Positions 50,805 through 60,287 of a stretch of DNA of 64,000 bases are shown piece by piece (position 1 is the first letter of the stretch; each line of letters opens with the position of its first letter). A model generated the notes under the pieces. The model saw only the letters and a list, made by a program, of their open reading frames with translations, was not told the origin of the DNA and did not search any database. This DNA comes from Actinomadura rifamycini DSM 43936. Lineage in GTDB: Bacteria > Actinomycetota > Actinomycetes > Streptosporangiales > Streptosporangiaceae. The stretch covers positions 186,001 to 250,000 of the forward strand of contig NZ_AULB01000009.1 in NCBI RefSeq assembly GCF_000425065.1. The letters are read 5' to 3'. Made by a program: the position numbers and the translations under genes.

Positions 50805-50869
50805 CCCGCCGCCGAGTCTCCTCGCATAGGGACGTCCGTCCCGTCTTCACTGCGGAGGGATTGAGAACC

Positions 50870-51892
50870 GTGCGGCTGCTCGTCACCGGCGGTGCCGGAT
50901 TCATCGGCTCGCACTACGTCCGGAGCGCGCTGGAGGGAAGGCTGACGGGAGGTGACCCGGTCGACGTCACGGTCGTGGACAAGCTGACGTACGCGGGGAA
51001 CCTCGACAGCCTGAACCTGGCCCATCCGCGGCTCCACTTCGTCCACGGCGACATCTGCGACGGCGGCCTGATGATGGACCTGCTGCCGGGCCACGACGCC
51101 GTCGTCCACTTCGCCGCCGAGTCGCACGTCGACCGGTCCATCTCGGGCGCCGCCCAGTTCGTCACCACGAACGTCGTCGGCACCCACACGCTGCTGGAGT
51201 GCTGCCTGCGCACCGGGGTGCGGCGGTTCGTGCACGTCTCGACCGACGAGGTCTACGGATCGGTCGAGCACGGGCGGTCCGACGAGCGGCACCCGCTGGA
51301 GCCGAACTCCACGTACGCGGCGTCCAAGGCGTCCAGCGACCTGCTCGTCCGGGCCTACCACCGGACGCACGGGCTGGAGACGTCCGTCACGCGCTGCTCC
51401 AACAACTACGGCCCCTACCAGTTCCCGGAGAAGGTCATCCCGCTGTTCGTCACGAACCTGCTGGACGGCGAGGACGTCCCGCTGTACGGGGACGGGCATC
51501 ACGTCCGCGAGTGGATCCACGTGGACGACCACTGCCGCGGCCTCCAGCTCGTGCTGGAGCGCGGCCGTCCGGGCGCGACCTACAACATCGGCGGCGACAC
51601 CGAGCTGTCGAACCTCGAGCTGACCGAGCTGCTGCTGGACGCCGTCGGCGCGGACCGGAGCCGGATCCGCCGGGTCGCCGACCGCAAGGGCCACGACCGC
51701 CGCTACGCCCTGGACGACCGGCTCGTCCGCGACGAGCTGGGCTTCCGGCCGCGCGTCGCGTTCGCCGAGGGGCTGGCCGAGACCGTCCGCTGGTACCGGG
51801 AGAACCGGGACTGGTGGGAGCCGCTGAAGAAGCGCGCCGCGCTGTCCCCGCACCGTCCGCTGCGGGAGGCCGCGGCGGCGCTGCCCGCGTGA
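50870..51892 (+). CDS. rmlB: dTDP-glucose 4,6-dehydratase
   Basis: A 340-residue extended SDR enzyme: [16 protein letters not shown] at the N terminus, catalytic STDEVYGS (T-D-E triad), [11 protein letters not shown] with Y-x3-K, and [19 protein letters not shown]. It converts dTDP-glucose, made by RmlA at 59.2-60.3 kb, into the 4-keto-6-deoxy intermediate feeding the 2,3-dehydratase at 41.2 kb. GTG at 50870 follows GGAGGGA. It is the first gene of the main polyketide operon, downstream of a SARP-type repeat array. Secondary-metabolic copy rather than cell-wall rml, as judged by context. Confidence 0.96.
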   Translation: MRLLVTGGAGFIGSHYVRSALEGRLTGGDPVDVTVVDKLTYAGNLDSLNLAHPRLHFVHGDICDGGLMMDLLPGHDAVVHFAAESHVDRSISGAAQFVTTNVVGTHTLLECCLRTGVRRFVHVSTDEVYGSVEHGRSDERHPLEPNSTYAASKASSDLLVRAYHRTHGLETSVTRCSNNYGPYQFPEKVIPLFVTNLLDGEDVPLYGDGHHVREWIHVDDHCRGLQLVLERGRPGATYNIGGDTELSNLELTELLLDAVGADRSRIRRVADRKGHDRRYALDDRLVRDELGFRPRVAFAEGLAETVRWYRENRDWWEPLKKRAALSPHRPLREAAAALPA

Positions 51893-51933
51893 CCGGCGGG
51901 CGCACACGTTCCGACGACCTCCAGGGAGACACC

Positions 51934-52410
51934 ATGACGTCCAGCAAGGCGACCGAGCTCGCCCCCGCCCGGCCCGCCGCCGTCGAGCCGGCCGCCGCCG
52001 TCCGGCCCGTCTGCGCGCACGACGTCGCCGCGAACCGGCGGCGCGGCGGCGACATCCGGGTGCTGCTCAGCCCGAAGACCGTCGGCTCCACCTCCGGGTT
52101 CTTCGGCGTGCTGACGCTCGAACCGGGCGAGTTCGTGTCCGAGCACTACCACCCGTACTCGGAGGAGTTCCTGTACGTCGTCCGCGGCGAGCTGCTGATG
52201 CGGGTCGCGGACGAGCCGGTGCCGCTGCGGGCCGGCGACGCGCTGATGGTCCCGATCGGGGTGCGGCACCGGCTGGAGAACGCCGGGACGGAGCGGGCGG
52301 AGGTGGTGTTCCACCTGAGCCCGCTCGCGCCGCGGCCCGACCTCGGCCACGTCGACACCGAGCCGCTGCCGGCCCCGGACGAGTCCGGTCCGCAGGTGGG
52401 TGGGGCGTGA
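51934..52410 (+). CDS. cupin-fold protein of aromatic polyketide clusters (TcmJ-like)
   Basis: A 158-residue single-domain cupin. Motif 1 is [25 protein letters not shown], with H-x-H and E as metal ligands (EHYH, EE), and motif 2 is [12 protein letters not shown]. Such proteins in type II clusters (TcmJ, PdmH types) assist cyclisation or anthrone oxidation of multi-ring polyketides, possibly in complex with the ABM-fold protein. An alanine-rich 30-residue leader is present. ATG at 51934, 41 bases after rmlB; the stop overlaps the KS start. Confidence 0.88.
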   Translation: MTSSKATELAPARPAAVEPAAAVRPVCAHDVAANRRRGGDIRVLLSPKTVGSTSGFFGVLTLEPGEFVSEHYHPYSEEFLYVVRGELLMRVADEPVPLRAGDALMVPIGVRHRLENAGTERAEVVFHLSPLAPRPDLGHVDTEPLPAPDESGPQVGGA

Positions 52411-53678
52411 TGGCGGACCGTCGGGTCGTGGTGACCGGCGTCGGGGTGGTGGCGCCCGGCGCGGTCGGCGCGAAGGCGTTCTGGGCGATGCTGACGGCGG
52501 GCCGCACGGCGACCCGCACGATCTCGCTGTTCGACGCCACCGGATACCGGTCGCGGATCGCCGCCGAGGTCGACTTCGACCCGGCCGCCGCCGGGCTGCG
52601 GCCCCGGGAGATCCGGCGGATGGACCGGGCCGGGCAGTTCGCGGTGGTGGCGGCGGAGGAGGCGCTCGCCGACTCCGGGCTCGCCGCCGGCGACCTGGTG
52701 CCCGAGCGCACCGGCGTCAGCATCGGCAGCGCGGTCGGCTGCACGATGGGCCTGGAGCAGGAGTACGTCGTGCTGAGCGACGGCGGCCGCGAGTGGCTCG
52801 TCGACCCCGAGTACGCCGTCCCGCACCTGTACGGCCACATGGTGCCGAGCACGCTGGCGGTCGAGGTGGCGTGGCGGGTCGGGGCGGAGGGGCCGGTGTC
52901 GCTGACCTCGACCGGCTGCACGTCCGGGCTGGACTCGGTCGGGCACGCGCTGCGGCTGGTGCAGGAGGGCGCGGCGGACGTCATGGTCGCGGGCGCCACC
53001 GACGCGCCGATCTCCCCGATCACCGTCGCGTGCTTCGACGCCATCAAGGCGACCTCGCCGCGCAACGACGACCCCGAGCACGCGTCCCGCCCGTTCGACC
53101 TGGACCGCAAGGGGTTCGTGCTCGGGGAGGGCGCGGCGGTGCTCGTCCTGGAGGAGGCGGGGCGCGCGGAGGCCCGCGGCGCGCACGTGTACGCCGAGCT
53201 CGCCGGGTTCGCCGCCCGCAGCAACGCCTTCCACATGACGGGCCTGAAGCCGGACGGGCGCGAGATGGCCGAGGCGATCCGGGTGGCGATGGACGAGGCG
53301 CGGCTCGACCCGTCCGACATCGACTACGTCAACGCCCACGGGTCGGGCACCAAGCAGAACGACCGGCACGAGACGGCGGCGTTCAAGCGGAGCCTCGGCG
53401 CCCGGGCCCACGAGGTGCCGGTCAGCTCGATCAAGTCGATGGTCGGGCACTCGCTCGGCGCGATCGGGTCGATCGAGGCGGCGGCGTGCGTGCTGGCGCT
53501 GGAGCACCAGGTGGTGCCGCCGACCGCGAACCTGGAGACCCGCGACCCCGAGTGCGACCTGGACTACGTGCCGAAGGAGGCGCGCGACCACCGCACCGGC
53601 GCGGTGCTGACGGTCGGCTCGGGATTCGGCGGTTTCCAGACCGCGATGGTGCTGACCCGCCCCGGGAGGGCGGCGTGA
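52407..53678 (+). CDS. type II polyketide ketosynthase alpha (KS-alpha)
   Basis: A 423-residue beta-ketoacyl synthase, the catalytic half of the minimal PKS. The active-site cysteine is C171 in [13 protein letters not shown], and the two histidines are H311 in [11 protein letters not shown] and H348 in [13 protein letters not shown]. These are the canonical KS-alpha residues. It condenses malonyl units on an acyl carrier protein, in a heterodimer with the CLF encoded next. Start GTG at 52407 or ATG at 52410, overlapping the cupin stop. CLF follows with a GTGA overlap. No ACP gene follows, unlike in most minimal PKS operons. Confidence 0.97.
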   Translation: MMADRRVVVTGVGVVAPGAVGAKAFWAMLTAGRTATRTISLFDATGYRSRIAAEVDFDPAAAGLRPREIRRMDRAGQFAVVAAEEALADSGLAAGDLVPERTGVSIGSAVGCTMGLEQEYVVLSDGGREWLVDPEYAVPHLYGHMVPSTLAVEVAWRVGAEGPVSLTSTGCTSGLDSVGHALRLVQEGAADVMVAGATDAPISPITVACFDAIKATSPRNDDPEHASRPFDLDRKGFVLGEGAAVLVLEEAGRAEARGAHVYAELAGFAARSNAFHMTGLKPDGREMAEAIRVAMDEARLDPSDIDYVNAHGSGTKQNDRHETAAFKRSLGARAHEVPVSSIKSMVGHSLGAIGSIEAAACVLALEHQVVPPTANLETRDPECDLDYVPKEARDHRTGAVLTVGSGFGGFQTAMVLTRPGRAA

Positions 53679-54946
53679 CCGGGAACGGCGTGAACGGGAA
53701 CGGCGGGAAGACGAACGGTACGGGCGCGCGCGACGCGGTCGTGACCGGGATCGGCGTCGTCGCGCCCAACGGGCTCGGCACGGACGCCTACTGGGACGCC
53801 ACCCGGGCGGGACGCAGCGGCCTCGGCGTCCTCGCCCGGTTCGACCCGTCCCGCTACCCGGTGCGGGTGGCGGGCGAGGTGCCCGGCTTCTCCGCCGCCG
53901 AGCGCGTGCCGGGCCGGCTGATCCCGCAGACCGACCACTGGACGCACCTCGGGCTCGCGGCCGCCGAGATGGCGCTGGCCGACGCCGCCGCCGACCCCGC
54001 CGGCCTGCCCGAGTACGAGATGGCGGTGGTGACGGCCAGCTCGTCCGGCGGCACCGAGTTCGGCCAGCGCGAGATCGAGCGGCTCTGGTCGCGGGGGCCG
54101 CGCGCGGTCGGGGCCTACCAGTCGATCGCCTGGTTCTACGCGGCGACGACCGGCCAGATCTCGATCCGGCACGGGATGCGCGGGCCCTGCGGCGTCGTCG
54201 CGACCGAGCAGGCGGGCGGGCTGGACGCGCTCGCGCAGGCCCGGCGGCTGCTGCGCACCGGGACCCGGCTCGTCGTGACCGGCGGCACGGACGCGTCGCT
54301 GTGCCCGTACGGGCTGACGGCGCAGACGGCCACCGGGAAGCTCAGCACCGCGGACGATCCGGCCGCCGCCTACCGGCCCTTCGCCGCCGACGCGGCGGGC
54401 TACGCGCCCGGCGAGGGCGGCGCGATGTTCGTGCTGGAGGACGCCGCGCACGCCGCCGAGCGCGGCGTCGCCGGCTACGGCCGGATCACCGGGTACGCGG
54501 CCACGTTCGACCCGCCGCCCGGCTCGGGCCGCCCGCCCACCCTGGAGCGGGCGATCCGCGCGGCGCTCGACGACGCGGGCGCGGCGCCCGCCGAGGTGGA
54601 CGCGGTGTTCGCCGACGCGGTCGCCGACCCCGAGCTCGACCGGGCCGAGGCCGCCGCGCTCGTCGCGGTGTTCGGCCCGGAGGGCGTCCCCGTCACCGCG
54701 CCGAAGACCCTCACCGGGCGGCTGTACGCGGGCGGCGCGTCGCTGGACGTCGCGACCGCCCTGCTGGCGCTGCGGGACGGGCTGGTGCCCGCGACGGCCG
54801 GGGACTACCCGTGCCCGTACCCGCTGGACCTCGTGCGCGGCGCGCCCCGCGCGCTGCCGCTGCGCCGCGCGCTCGTCGTGGCGCGCGGCCACGGCGGCTT
54901 CAACGCCGCCCTCGTCGTGGAGACGACCGAAGGAGAGAGCAGATGA
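53675..54946 (+). CDS. chain length factor (KS-beta, CLF)
   Basis: A 423-residue KS paralogue in which the active-site cysteine is replaced by glutamine, Q179 in [13 protein letters not shown], the diagnostic CLF change. The [10 protein letters not shown] region replaces the KS histidine motifs. CLF sets the polyketide chain length; the length is not deducible from this sequence by eye. An asparagine/glycine-rich N-terminal extension (about 18 residues, [15 protein letters not shown]) is atypical. GTG at 53675 overlaps the KS stop. Confidence 0.97.
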   Translation: MTGNGVNGNGGKTNGTGARDAVVTGIGVVAPNGLGTDAYWDATRAGRSGLGVLARFDPSRYPVRVAGEVPGFSAAERVPGRLIPQTDHWTHLGLAAAEMALADAAADPAGLPEYEMAVVTASSSGGTEFGQREIERLWSRGPRAVGAYQSIAWFYAATTGQISIRHGMRGPCGVVATEQAGGLDALAQARRLLRTGTRLVVTGGTDASLCPYGLTAQTATGKLSTADDPAAAYRPFAADAAGYAPGEGGAMFVLEDAAHAAERGVAGYGRITGYAATFDPPPGSGRPPTLERAIRAALDDAGAAPAEVDAVFADAVADPELDRAEAAALVAVFGPEGVPVTAPKTLTGRLYAGGASLDVATALLALRDGLVPATAGDYPCPYPLDLVRGAPRALPLRRALVVARGHGGFNAALVVETTEGESR

Positions 54947-55296
54947 CCGTGCAGGCCGACGGGCGCCCCGCCGTGGCGTTCCGCGTGATGCTCCGGATGC
55001 AGATCAAGCCGGGCGTGGAGGCCGAGTTCGAGGACGTGTGGCGGTCGGTCGGCGACGTGATCACCGGCCATCCCGCCAACCTCGGGCAGTGGCTCATGCG
55101 GTCGGCGGAGGAGCCGGGGATCTACTACATCGTGAGCGACTGGGTGGACGAACCGCGCTTCCGCGAGTTCGAGCACAGCGACCAGCACGTGGAGCACCGG
55201 CAGAAGCTCCACCCGTACCGCAGCGGCGGGTCGATGACGACGATGCACGTCGTGCACCGGCTGCGCGGCGCCGCCGACCGGGAGGGCGCCGCGTGA
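54943..55296 (+). CDS. ABM-fold small monooxygenase/cyclase of aromatic polyketide pathways
   Basis: A 117-residue dimeric alpha-beta barrel protein: [21 protein letters not shown], then [21 protein letters not shown], and THMHVVH-like C-terminal strand ([10 protein letters not shown]). The antibiotic biosynthesis monooxygenase fold includes TcmH/ActVA-Orf6 oxygenases, which act without cofactors, and some cyclases. With the cupin it may form an oxidative cyclisation pair (inference). It overlaps the CLF stop (ATGA) and the AccD-AccA start (GTGA). Confidence 0.85.
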   Translation: MTVQADGRPAVAFRVMLRMQIKPGVEAEFEDVWRSVGDVITGHPANLGQWLMRSAEEPGIYYIVSDWVDEPRFREFEHSDQHVEHRQKLHPYRSGGSMTTMHVVHRLRGAADREGAA

Positions 55297-56978
55297 CCGT
55301 CGTCGACGTCCGCCGGAACTCCGCCGCCGCCACCGACTGGGTGCGCTGCGGGGCCTGCGGCACGCTGCTGTACGTCCGCCGGTTCGTCCGGAACCTGCGG
55401 GTCTGCTCCGAGTGCGGGCACCACGCCCGGCTCGGTGCGGCCGAGCGGATCGCGATGCTGCTCGACCCCGGCTCCGTCCGGCCGCTGCCGGCCGAGGCCG
55501 TCCCGTACGACCCGCTCGGCTTCGTCGACGTCCGGCCCTACCCGGAGCGGGTCCGCGACGCGCGCGAGCGGACCGGCGCCGACGAGGCGGTCCGGGCGGT
55601 GCGCGGCACGATCGAGGGCGCGCCCGTCGTCGCGGCCGTCATGGACTTCCCGTTCCTCGGCGGCAGCCTCGGCTCGGCCGCCGGGGAGCTGGTCACCCGG
55701 GCGGCCGAGACGGCGCTGGCCGAGCGCACCCCCCTCCTGCTGGTCACCGCGTCCGGCGGCGCCCGGATGCAGGAGGGCGCGCTGTCGCTGATGCAGATGG
55801 CCAAGACCAGCGCCGCCCTGGCCGCGCTGGACGAGGCCGGGGTGCTGACGGTCGCGGTGCTGACCGACCCCACCTACGGCGGGGTCGCCGCGTCGTTCGC
55901 GACGCTCGCGGACGTCCTGCTCGCCGAGCCGGGCTCCCGGATGGGGTTCGCCGGGCCGCGGGTCATCGAGCAGACGATCCGGCAGGAGCTCCCGGCCGAC
56001 TTCCAGACCGCGGAGTTCCTCGCCGCGCACGGCGTCGTCGACCGGATCACCCCCCGCGCCGAACTGCGCCCCACGCTGGGGCGGCTGCTCGCGCTCGGCC
56101 GTCCCGGGGCGGCCCCGCGCCGGGCGGGCGGCGCGCCGGTGACCGACCCGGCGGCGCTGCCCGAGCGGGACCCGGCCGAAGCCGTCCGGGCCGCCCGGGA
56201 CCTGGACCGGCCCACCACGCTCGACTACGCGTTCTCGCTGCTGGACGGCTTCCTCGAGCTGCACGGCGACCGGCTCCGCGCCGACTGCCCGGCGATCGTC
56301 GGCGGCGTCGGCACCCTGGACGGCGTCCCGATCATGCTGATCGGGCACCAGAAGGGGCGCACGCCCGCCGAGCTGTCCGCCCGCAACTTCGGGATGGCCG
56401 GGCCCGAGGGCTACCGGAAGGCGGCCCGGCTGATGCGGTTCGCCGCGAAGCTGGGCCTGCCGGTCGTGACGCTCGTCGACACCCCCGGCGCCTACCCCGG
56501 CATCGCCGCCGAGGAGAACGCGCAGGCGCTCGCCATCGCGGAGAACCTGCGGCTGATGGCGGGCCTGCCGGTCCCGGTCGTCGCGGTGGTGACGGGCGAG
56601 GGCGGCAGCGGCGGCGCGCTCGCGCTGGGCGTCGCCGACCGGGTGTACGCCCTCGCCGGCGCGGTGTACTCGGTGATCAGCCCGGAGGGGTGCGCGGCGA
56701 TCCTGTGGAACGACGCGGGACGGGGACCGGAGGCCGCCCGCGCGCTGCGGATCGGCGCCCCGGACCTGCTGCGGCTGGGGATCGTGGACGGCTGCGTGCC
56801 GGAGCCGCCCGGCGGAGCGCAGGCCGACCCGGCGGGCGCCGCCGAGCGGCTGCGCCGTGTGCTGCTGGACGCGCTGGCGGACCTGCACGGCGTCCCGTCC
56901 GGCGACCTGGTGCGCGGGCGCCGCGCCCGCTTCCGCGCCTTCGGCCGCGAGGCCGTCCGCGACGTTCCGGCGGAGTAG
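55293..56978 (+). CDS. acetyl-CoA carboxylase carboxyltransferase, AccD-AccA fusion
   Basis: A 561-residue fusion. The N-terminal beta half carries the zinc finger C19, C22, C38, C41 ([20 protein letters not shown] region) and the crotonase-like [18 protein letters not shown]; the C-terminal alpha half has [37 protein letters not shown] and [15 protein letters not shown]. It transfers carboxyl from biotin to acetyl-CoA, making malonyl-CoA for the PKS. Clusters of this class often carry their own carboxylase. The biotin carboxylase is encoded in the convergent operon; the BCCP is missing in the window. GTG at 55293 overlaps the ABM stop. Last gene of the plus operon. Confidence 0.95.
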   Translation: MTVVDVRRNSAAATDWVRCGACGTLLYVRRFVRNLRVCSECGHHARLGAAERIAMLLDPGSVRPLPAEAVPYDPLGFVDVRPYPERVRDARERTGADEAVRAVRGTIEGAPVVAAVMDFPFLGGSLGSAAGELVTRAAETALAERTPLLLVTASGGARMQEGALSLMQMAKTSAALAALDEAGVLTVAVLTDPTYGGVAASFATLADVLLAEPGSRMGFAGPRVIEQTIRQELPADFQTAEFLAAHGVVDRITPRAELRPTLGRLLALGRPGAAPRRAGGAPVTDPAALPERDPAEAVRAARDLDRPTTLDYAFSLLDGFLELHGDRLRADCPAIVGGVGTLDGVPIMLIGHQKGRTPAELSARNFGMAGPEGYRKAARLMRFAAKLGLPVVTLVDTPGAYPGIAAEENAQALAIAENLRLMAGLPVPVVAVVTGEGGSGGALALGVADRVYALAGAVYSVISPEGCAAILWNDAGRGPEAARALRIGAPDLLRLGIVDGCVPEPPGGAQADPAGAAERLRRVLLDALADLHGVPSGDLVRGRRARFRAFGREAVRDVPAE

Positions 56979-57005
56979 CCCGGCGACGCCCGCCGGCATG
57001 CCGGC

Positions 57006-57054
57006 CCCGGACCGCCCCCGCTCCGCCTTCGGAGCGGGGGCGGTCCGGGCTTTT
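57006..57054 (+). terminator. rho-independent terminator of the main polyketide operon
   Basis: A perfect 19-bp stem beginning CCCGGACCGCC, a 6-base loop (57025-57030), then a C and TTTT (57051-57054). This is the only strong GC hairpin in the window followed by a clear U-run. Confidence 0.92.
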
Positions 57055-57099
57055 CGGCGGGACGGTCCGCGGCTCGCCGGCGGGGGCGGATGGCGTAAG

Positions 57100-57126
57100 C
57101 CCCCGCTCCGGGTGCCGGAGCGGGGG
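57100..57126. terminator. second hairpin between convergent operons
   Basis: A 12-bp stem CCCCCGCTCCGG/CCGGAGCGGGGG with a GTG loop, placed to end the minus-strand operon. Its stem sequence repeats the CCCCCGCTCC core of the neighbouring terminator. Confidence 0.8.
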
Positions 57127-57153
57127 CGGCAGGGGGGCGGCGGGCGGCGGCGC

Positions 57154-57618
57154 TCAGGTGACGACGGCGAGGCCGGCGGACGCGAAGCCGAGCACGGCGA
57201 ACGCGGTGCGCACCAGGTGGAACCGCCGCCAGCGGGGCCGCGGGTCGAACCAGTCGGGGCCGACGCCGCGCGCCGGGTCCAGCGCCTTGACCGCGCGGTT
57301 CAGCGGCACGTTCAGCAGGTGCGACACGGCGGCGGTGCCGAGCATCAGCGCGGCGGCGATCCCCGACAGCACCCGGTCGGCGGCGCCGTCGGCGACCGCG
57401 ACCAGCGCGAGGTGCCCCGCGGTCGCGGTGAGCACGATGATCGGCATCGTCGGATCCCAGTTGCGGCCGAGCAGCTTGTGCGTCTCGATGTAGCGCTCCG
57501 GGGGGAGCGCGGCGAGCGCCGGGACGACGCTCACCGCCACCGCGAACAGCACCCCCGCCGCCACGCCCGTGCACAGCAGCGCCACCAGCGCCACGCCCTC
57601 GCCCAGCACGTCACCCAC
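57154..57618 (-). CDS. DUF1772 membrane protein (anthrone oxygenase-like)
   Basis: A 154-residue, four-helix membrane protein (helices about 8-30, 60-80, 85-105, 132-152). The conserved polar pattern is YIETHKLLGRNWDPTMPI after helix 1 and SHLLNVPLNRAVKAL between helices 3 and 4, typical of DUF1772. Members in aromatic polyketide pathways act as anthrone oxygenases, oxidising anthrone to anthraquinone; this is a reasonable guess here. GTG at 57618 follows GGGGAGGA and overlaps the end of the biotin carboxylase gene by 8 bases. Last gene of the minus operon. Confidence 0.85.
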   Translation of the reverse strand: MGDVLGEGVALVALLCTGVAAGVLFAVAVSVVPALAALPPERYIETHKLLGRNWDPTMPIIVLTATAGHLALVAVADGAADRVLSGIAAALMLGTAAVSHLLNVPLNRAVKALDPARGVGPDWFDPRPRWRRFHLVRTAFAVLGFASAGLAVVT

Positions 57619-58993
57619 GACCGTCCTCCCCGCTCGTGATCTCGTCCACCAGGCCGGTGGAGTGCGAGCCGTCCCGGAACCGGGGATGGTCCAGGACGCC
57701 GCGCAGGAACGACCCGGTCGTGCGGACACCGGGCCCCGACACGCGCAGCTCGTCCAGCGCCCGCCGCATCCGGGCGATCGCCGTGCCGCGGTCCGGCGCC
57801 CAGACGACGACCTTGGCCAGCAGCGGGTCGTACTCGGCGGCGACGGACGCGCCGGGGAACACGTGCGCGTCCACGCGCGTGAACGGGCCGCCCGGCAGGA
57901 CGAGCTCGTCCAGCCGCCCCGGCGTCGGCCGGAAGCCGGCCGCGGGGTCCTCGGCGTTGATCCGGCACTCGATCGACACCCCGGACGGCGCCACGTCCTC
58001 CTGCTTCATCGACAGCGGCAGGCCGGCGGCGACGCGGAGCTGCTCGCGGACGACGTCCACGCCCGTCACCATCTCGGTCACCGGGTGCTCCACCTGGATC
58101 CGGCAGTTGATCTCCATGAAGTGGAACGCGCCGTCGGCGTCGAGCAGGAACTCGAACGTCGCCGCGCCCGCGTAGCCGATCTCCCGCGCGCCGCGCACGG
58201 CCGCGGCGCACAGCTCCTCGGCGGCGGCCGGGTCGAGCCGCGGCGCGGGCGTTTCCTCCACGAGCTTCTGGTAGCGGCGCTGCACCGAGCAGTCCCGGGC
58301 GCCGAGGTGGACGACGCCGCCGTGCTCGTCCGCGAGGATCTGCACCTCGATGTGCCGCGCCGGGTCCACGTAGCGCTCCACGTACACCCGCGAGTCGCCG
58401 AACACCGAGTGCGCCTGGGCGCGGGCCTCGCTGTAGGCGCGCATGAACGCGCCCGGCCCGTCCACCACCCGCATGCCGCGCCCGCCGCCGCCCGCCGTCG
58501 CCTTGATGATGACGGGGTAGCCGATGCCGTCGGCGACGGCCTTGGCCTGCGCGGCGCCGTCCAGCGTGCCGGTGCTGCCGCCCAGGACCGGCAGCCCGGC
58601 CTCCGCCATGATCGCGCGGGCGGCGGACTTGTCGCCGAGCCGCGCCATCAGCGCGGGCGGCGGCCCGACGAAGGCGAAGCCGTTCGCGTCGCAGATCTCG
58701 GCGAAGTCCGGGTCCTCCGACAGGAAGCCGTAGCCGGGGTGGATCGCCTCCGCGCCCGTCGCCGCCGCGGCCTCCACGATCGCGGGCACGTTCAGGTAGC
58801 TGGCCCGCGCCGGGGACGGCCCGATGTGCACCGCCTCGTCGGCGAACCGGACCACGGCCGAGTCGCGGTCGGCCGTGGAGTACACCGCGATCGTCCGGAT
58901 GCCCATCTCCCTGCAGGTCCGCGCGACCCGCAGCGCGATCTCGCCCCGGTTGGCGATGAGCACGCTGCGGAACGGGACGTCCGGCCCGCTCAT
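57611..58993 (-). CDS. accC: biotin carboxylase subunit of acetyl-CoA carboxylase
   Basis: A 460-residue ATP-grasp enzyme: SVLIANRGEIALRVARTC (N-terminal domain), KATAGGGGRGMRVV (glycine-rich ATP loop), HIEVQILADEHGGVVHLGARDCSVQRR and FMEINCRIQVEHPVTEMV. The latter reads INCRIQ where most members have MNTRLQ. It carboxylates biotin on BCCP and partners the AccD-AccA fusion at 55.3 kb. No biotinyl domain is fused, so a separate BCCP is required. The start ATG at 58993 overlaps the DUF6059 stop (ATGA). Confidence 0.94.
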   Translation of the reverse strand: MSGPDVPFRSVLIANRGEIALRVARTCREMGIRTIAVYSTADRDSAVVRFADEAVHIGPSPARASYLNVPAIVEAAAATGAEAIHPGYGFLSEDPDFAEICDANGFAFVGPPPALMARLGDKSAARAIMAEAGLPVLGGSTGTLDGAAQAKAVADGIGYPVIIKATAGGGGRGMRVVDGPGAFMRAYSEARAQAHSVFGDSRVYVERYVDPARHIEVQILADEHGGVVHLGARDCSVQRRYQKLVEETPAPRLDPAAAEELCAAAVRGAREIGYAGAATFEFLLDADGAFHFMEINCRIQVEHPVTEMVTGVDVVREQLRVAAGLPLSMKQEDVAPSGVSIECRINAEDPAAGFRPTPGRLDELVLPGGPFTRVDAHVFPGASVAAEYDPLLAKVVVWAPDRGTAIARMRRALDELRVSGPGVRTTGSFLRGVLDHPRFRDGSHSTGLVDEITSGEDGRG

Positions 58994-59199
58994 CGCACCC
59001 ACTCCCGGTGCCACCCGGCGTCGCCGGCGACGAGCCGTTCGGGATGGCCGGCGGGCGGCTCGTCCAGCAGGGGCGCCGCGGCGGCGCGGTCCGGCGGCAG
59101 CCAGCCGTGCGCGACGGTGACGCACGCGAGGCCCTCGAACCAGCGCCGGACGCCCAGCCCGAGGACCGTGCCGAGTTCCTTCACCCCGCACCCCTTCAC
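58990..59199 (-). CDS. small DUF6059-like protein of polyketide clusters
   Basis: A 69-residue basic/proline-rich protein: VKGCGVKELGTVLGLGVRR, then WFEGLACVTVAHGWLPP, ending HPERLVAGDAGWHREWVR. Short proteins with a G-P-rich middle and a P-P-x-G-H-P-E-R/Q-L motif (here EPPAGHPERL) occur widely in streptomycete secondary-metabolite clusters and are classed as DUF6059; no function is known. Codon bias, GGAGG 6 bases before the GTG at 59199 and overlaps with both neighbours (GTGA with rmlA, ATGA with accC) show that it is a real gene. A second GTG at 59184 is possible. Confidence 0.8.
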   Translation of the reverse strand: MKGCGVKELGTVLGLGVRRWFEGLACVTVAHGWLPPDRAAAAPLLDEPPAGHPERLVAGDAGWHREWVR

Positions 59200-60269
59200 C
59201 GCACGCCTCCGATCTGCAGCCTGCTGTGGTCGCCCACCACGACGCGGTTCGCCGTGTGCGCGCCGCGCGGGCGCCCCATCGTGGTCTCCCGGCCGAGCAG
59301 CGAGCCGTGCAGCCCGCGGACGCCGTCCACGGTCGAGCCGTCCAGCAGGATCGAGAAGTCCAGCGACGAGTCGGTGACCCGGCAGTCGGCGCCGACGGAG
59401 GTGAACGGGCCGACGTAGGTCCCCGACAGGCGGCTGCCCCGGCCGATGACCACCGGGCCGACGATCCGGCAGCCGCTCACCTCGGCGTCCTCCGCGACGA
59501 CGACCCGGCCGATGATCTCGCTCGTCGAGTCGACCTTGCCGCGCACGTCTGGGGCGATGCCCTCCAGGACGGCGCGGTTGCACTCCAGCAGGTCCTCGAC
59601 GCGTCCGGTGTCCTTCCAGTAGCCGTCGAACCGGTGCGACGCGATCGGCCGCCCCCGCGACAGGAGCCACTGGATCGCGTCGGTGATCTCCAGCTCGCCG
59701 CGGTCGCTCGGCTCAATCGCGCGCACCGCCTCGTGGATCTCCGGCGAGAACACGTACACGCCGATGAGCGCGAGGTCGCTGCGCGGCTCGGCGGGCTTCT
59801 CCGCCAGCGCGATGACGCGCCCCGACCGGTCCACCTCCGCGACGCCGTAGTGCTCCGGGTCGGGCACCGGCGCCAGCAGGATCTGCGCGGCGGGCCGGGC
59901 GCGGCCGAACGCCCCGACGATGCCGGCGACGCCGTCCAGGATGACGTTGTCGCCGAGGTACATGACGAAGTCGTCGTCCCCGAGGAAGTCCGAGGCGATC
60001 AGCACGCAGTGCGCGAGCCCCAGCGGCGCGTCCTGCGGGATGAAGGTGAGGTCGAGGCCGAGCCCGTCCTCCGCGTCCAGCGCGGCCCGGATCTCGGCGC
60101 CGCGGTCGCCGACGATGACGCCGACCTCCTCGACCCCCGCGTCCCGCAGGGCCTCCAGCCCGTGGAACAGCACGGGCCGCCCGCCCACGGGGACGAGCTG
60201 CTTGGGCATGCTGTGGGTGAGGGGACGCAACCGCGACCCCGTGCCCCCGGCGAGTACCAGAGCCTTCAC
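59196..60269 (-). CDS. rmlA: glucose-1-phosphate thymidylyltransferase, long form
   Basis: A 357-residue nucleotidyltransferase: LAGGTGSRLRPLTHSMPKQL (nucleotide/Mg site), YLGDNVILDG, and a C-terminal left-handed beta-helix (residues about 250-350) found in the long RmlA subclass typical of antibiotic clusters. It makes dTDP-glucose for RmlB. ATG at 60269, 18 bases downstream of the POT gene stop. With rmlB, 2,3-dehydratase and two ketoreductases it gives a complete route to a 2,6-dideoxyhexose. Confidence 0.95.
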   Translation of the reverse strand: MKALVLAGGTGSRLRPLTHSMPKQLVPVGGRPVLFHGLEALRDAGVEEVGVIVGDRGAEIRAALDAEDGLGLDLTFIPQDAPLGLAHCVLIASDFLGDDDFVMYLGDNVILDGVAGIVGAFGRARPAAQILLAPVPDPEHYGVAEVDRSGRVIALAEKPAEPRSDLALIGVYVFSPEIHEAVRAIEPSDRGELEITDAIQWLLSRGRPIASHRFDGYWKDTGRVEDLLECNRAVLEGIAPDVRGKVDSTSEIIGRVVVAEDAEVSGCRIVGPVVIGRGSRLSGTYVGPFTSVGADCRVTDSSLDFSILLDGSTVDGVRGLHGSLLGRETTMGRPRGAHTANRVVVGDHSRLQIGGVR

Positions 60270-60287
60270 GTTGTTCCCATCCCTTGC

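Noticed and set aside
49327..50829. Plus-strand frame containing the VTSR repeats
   Set aside because: The repeated peptide is only the translation of the 12-bp array, and the rest is antisense to the P450 gene.
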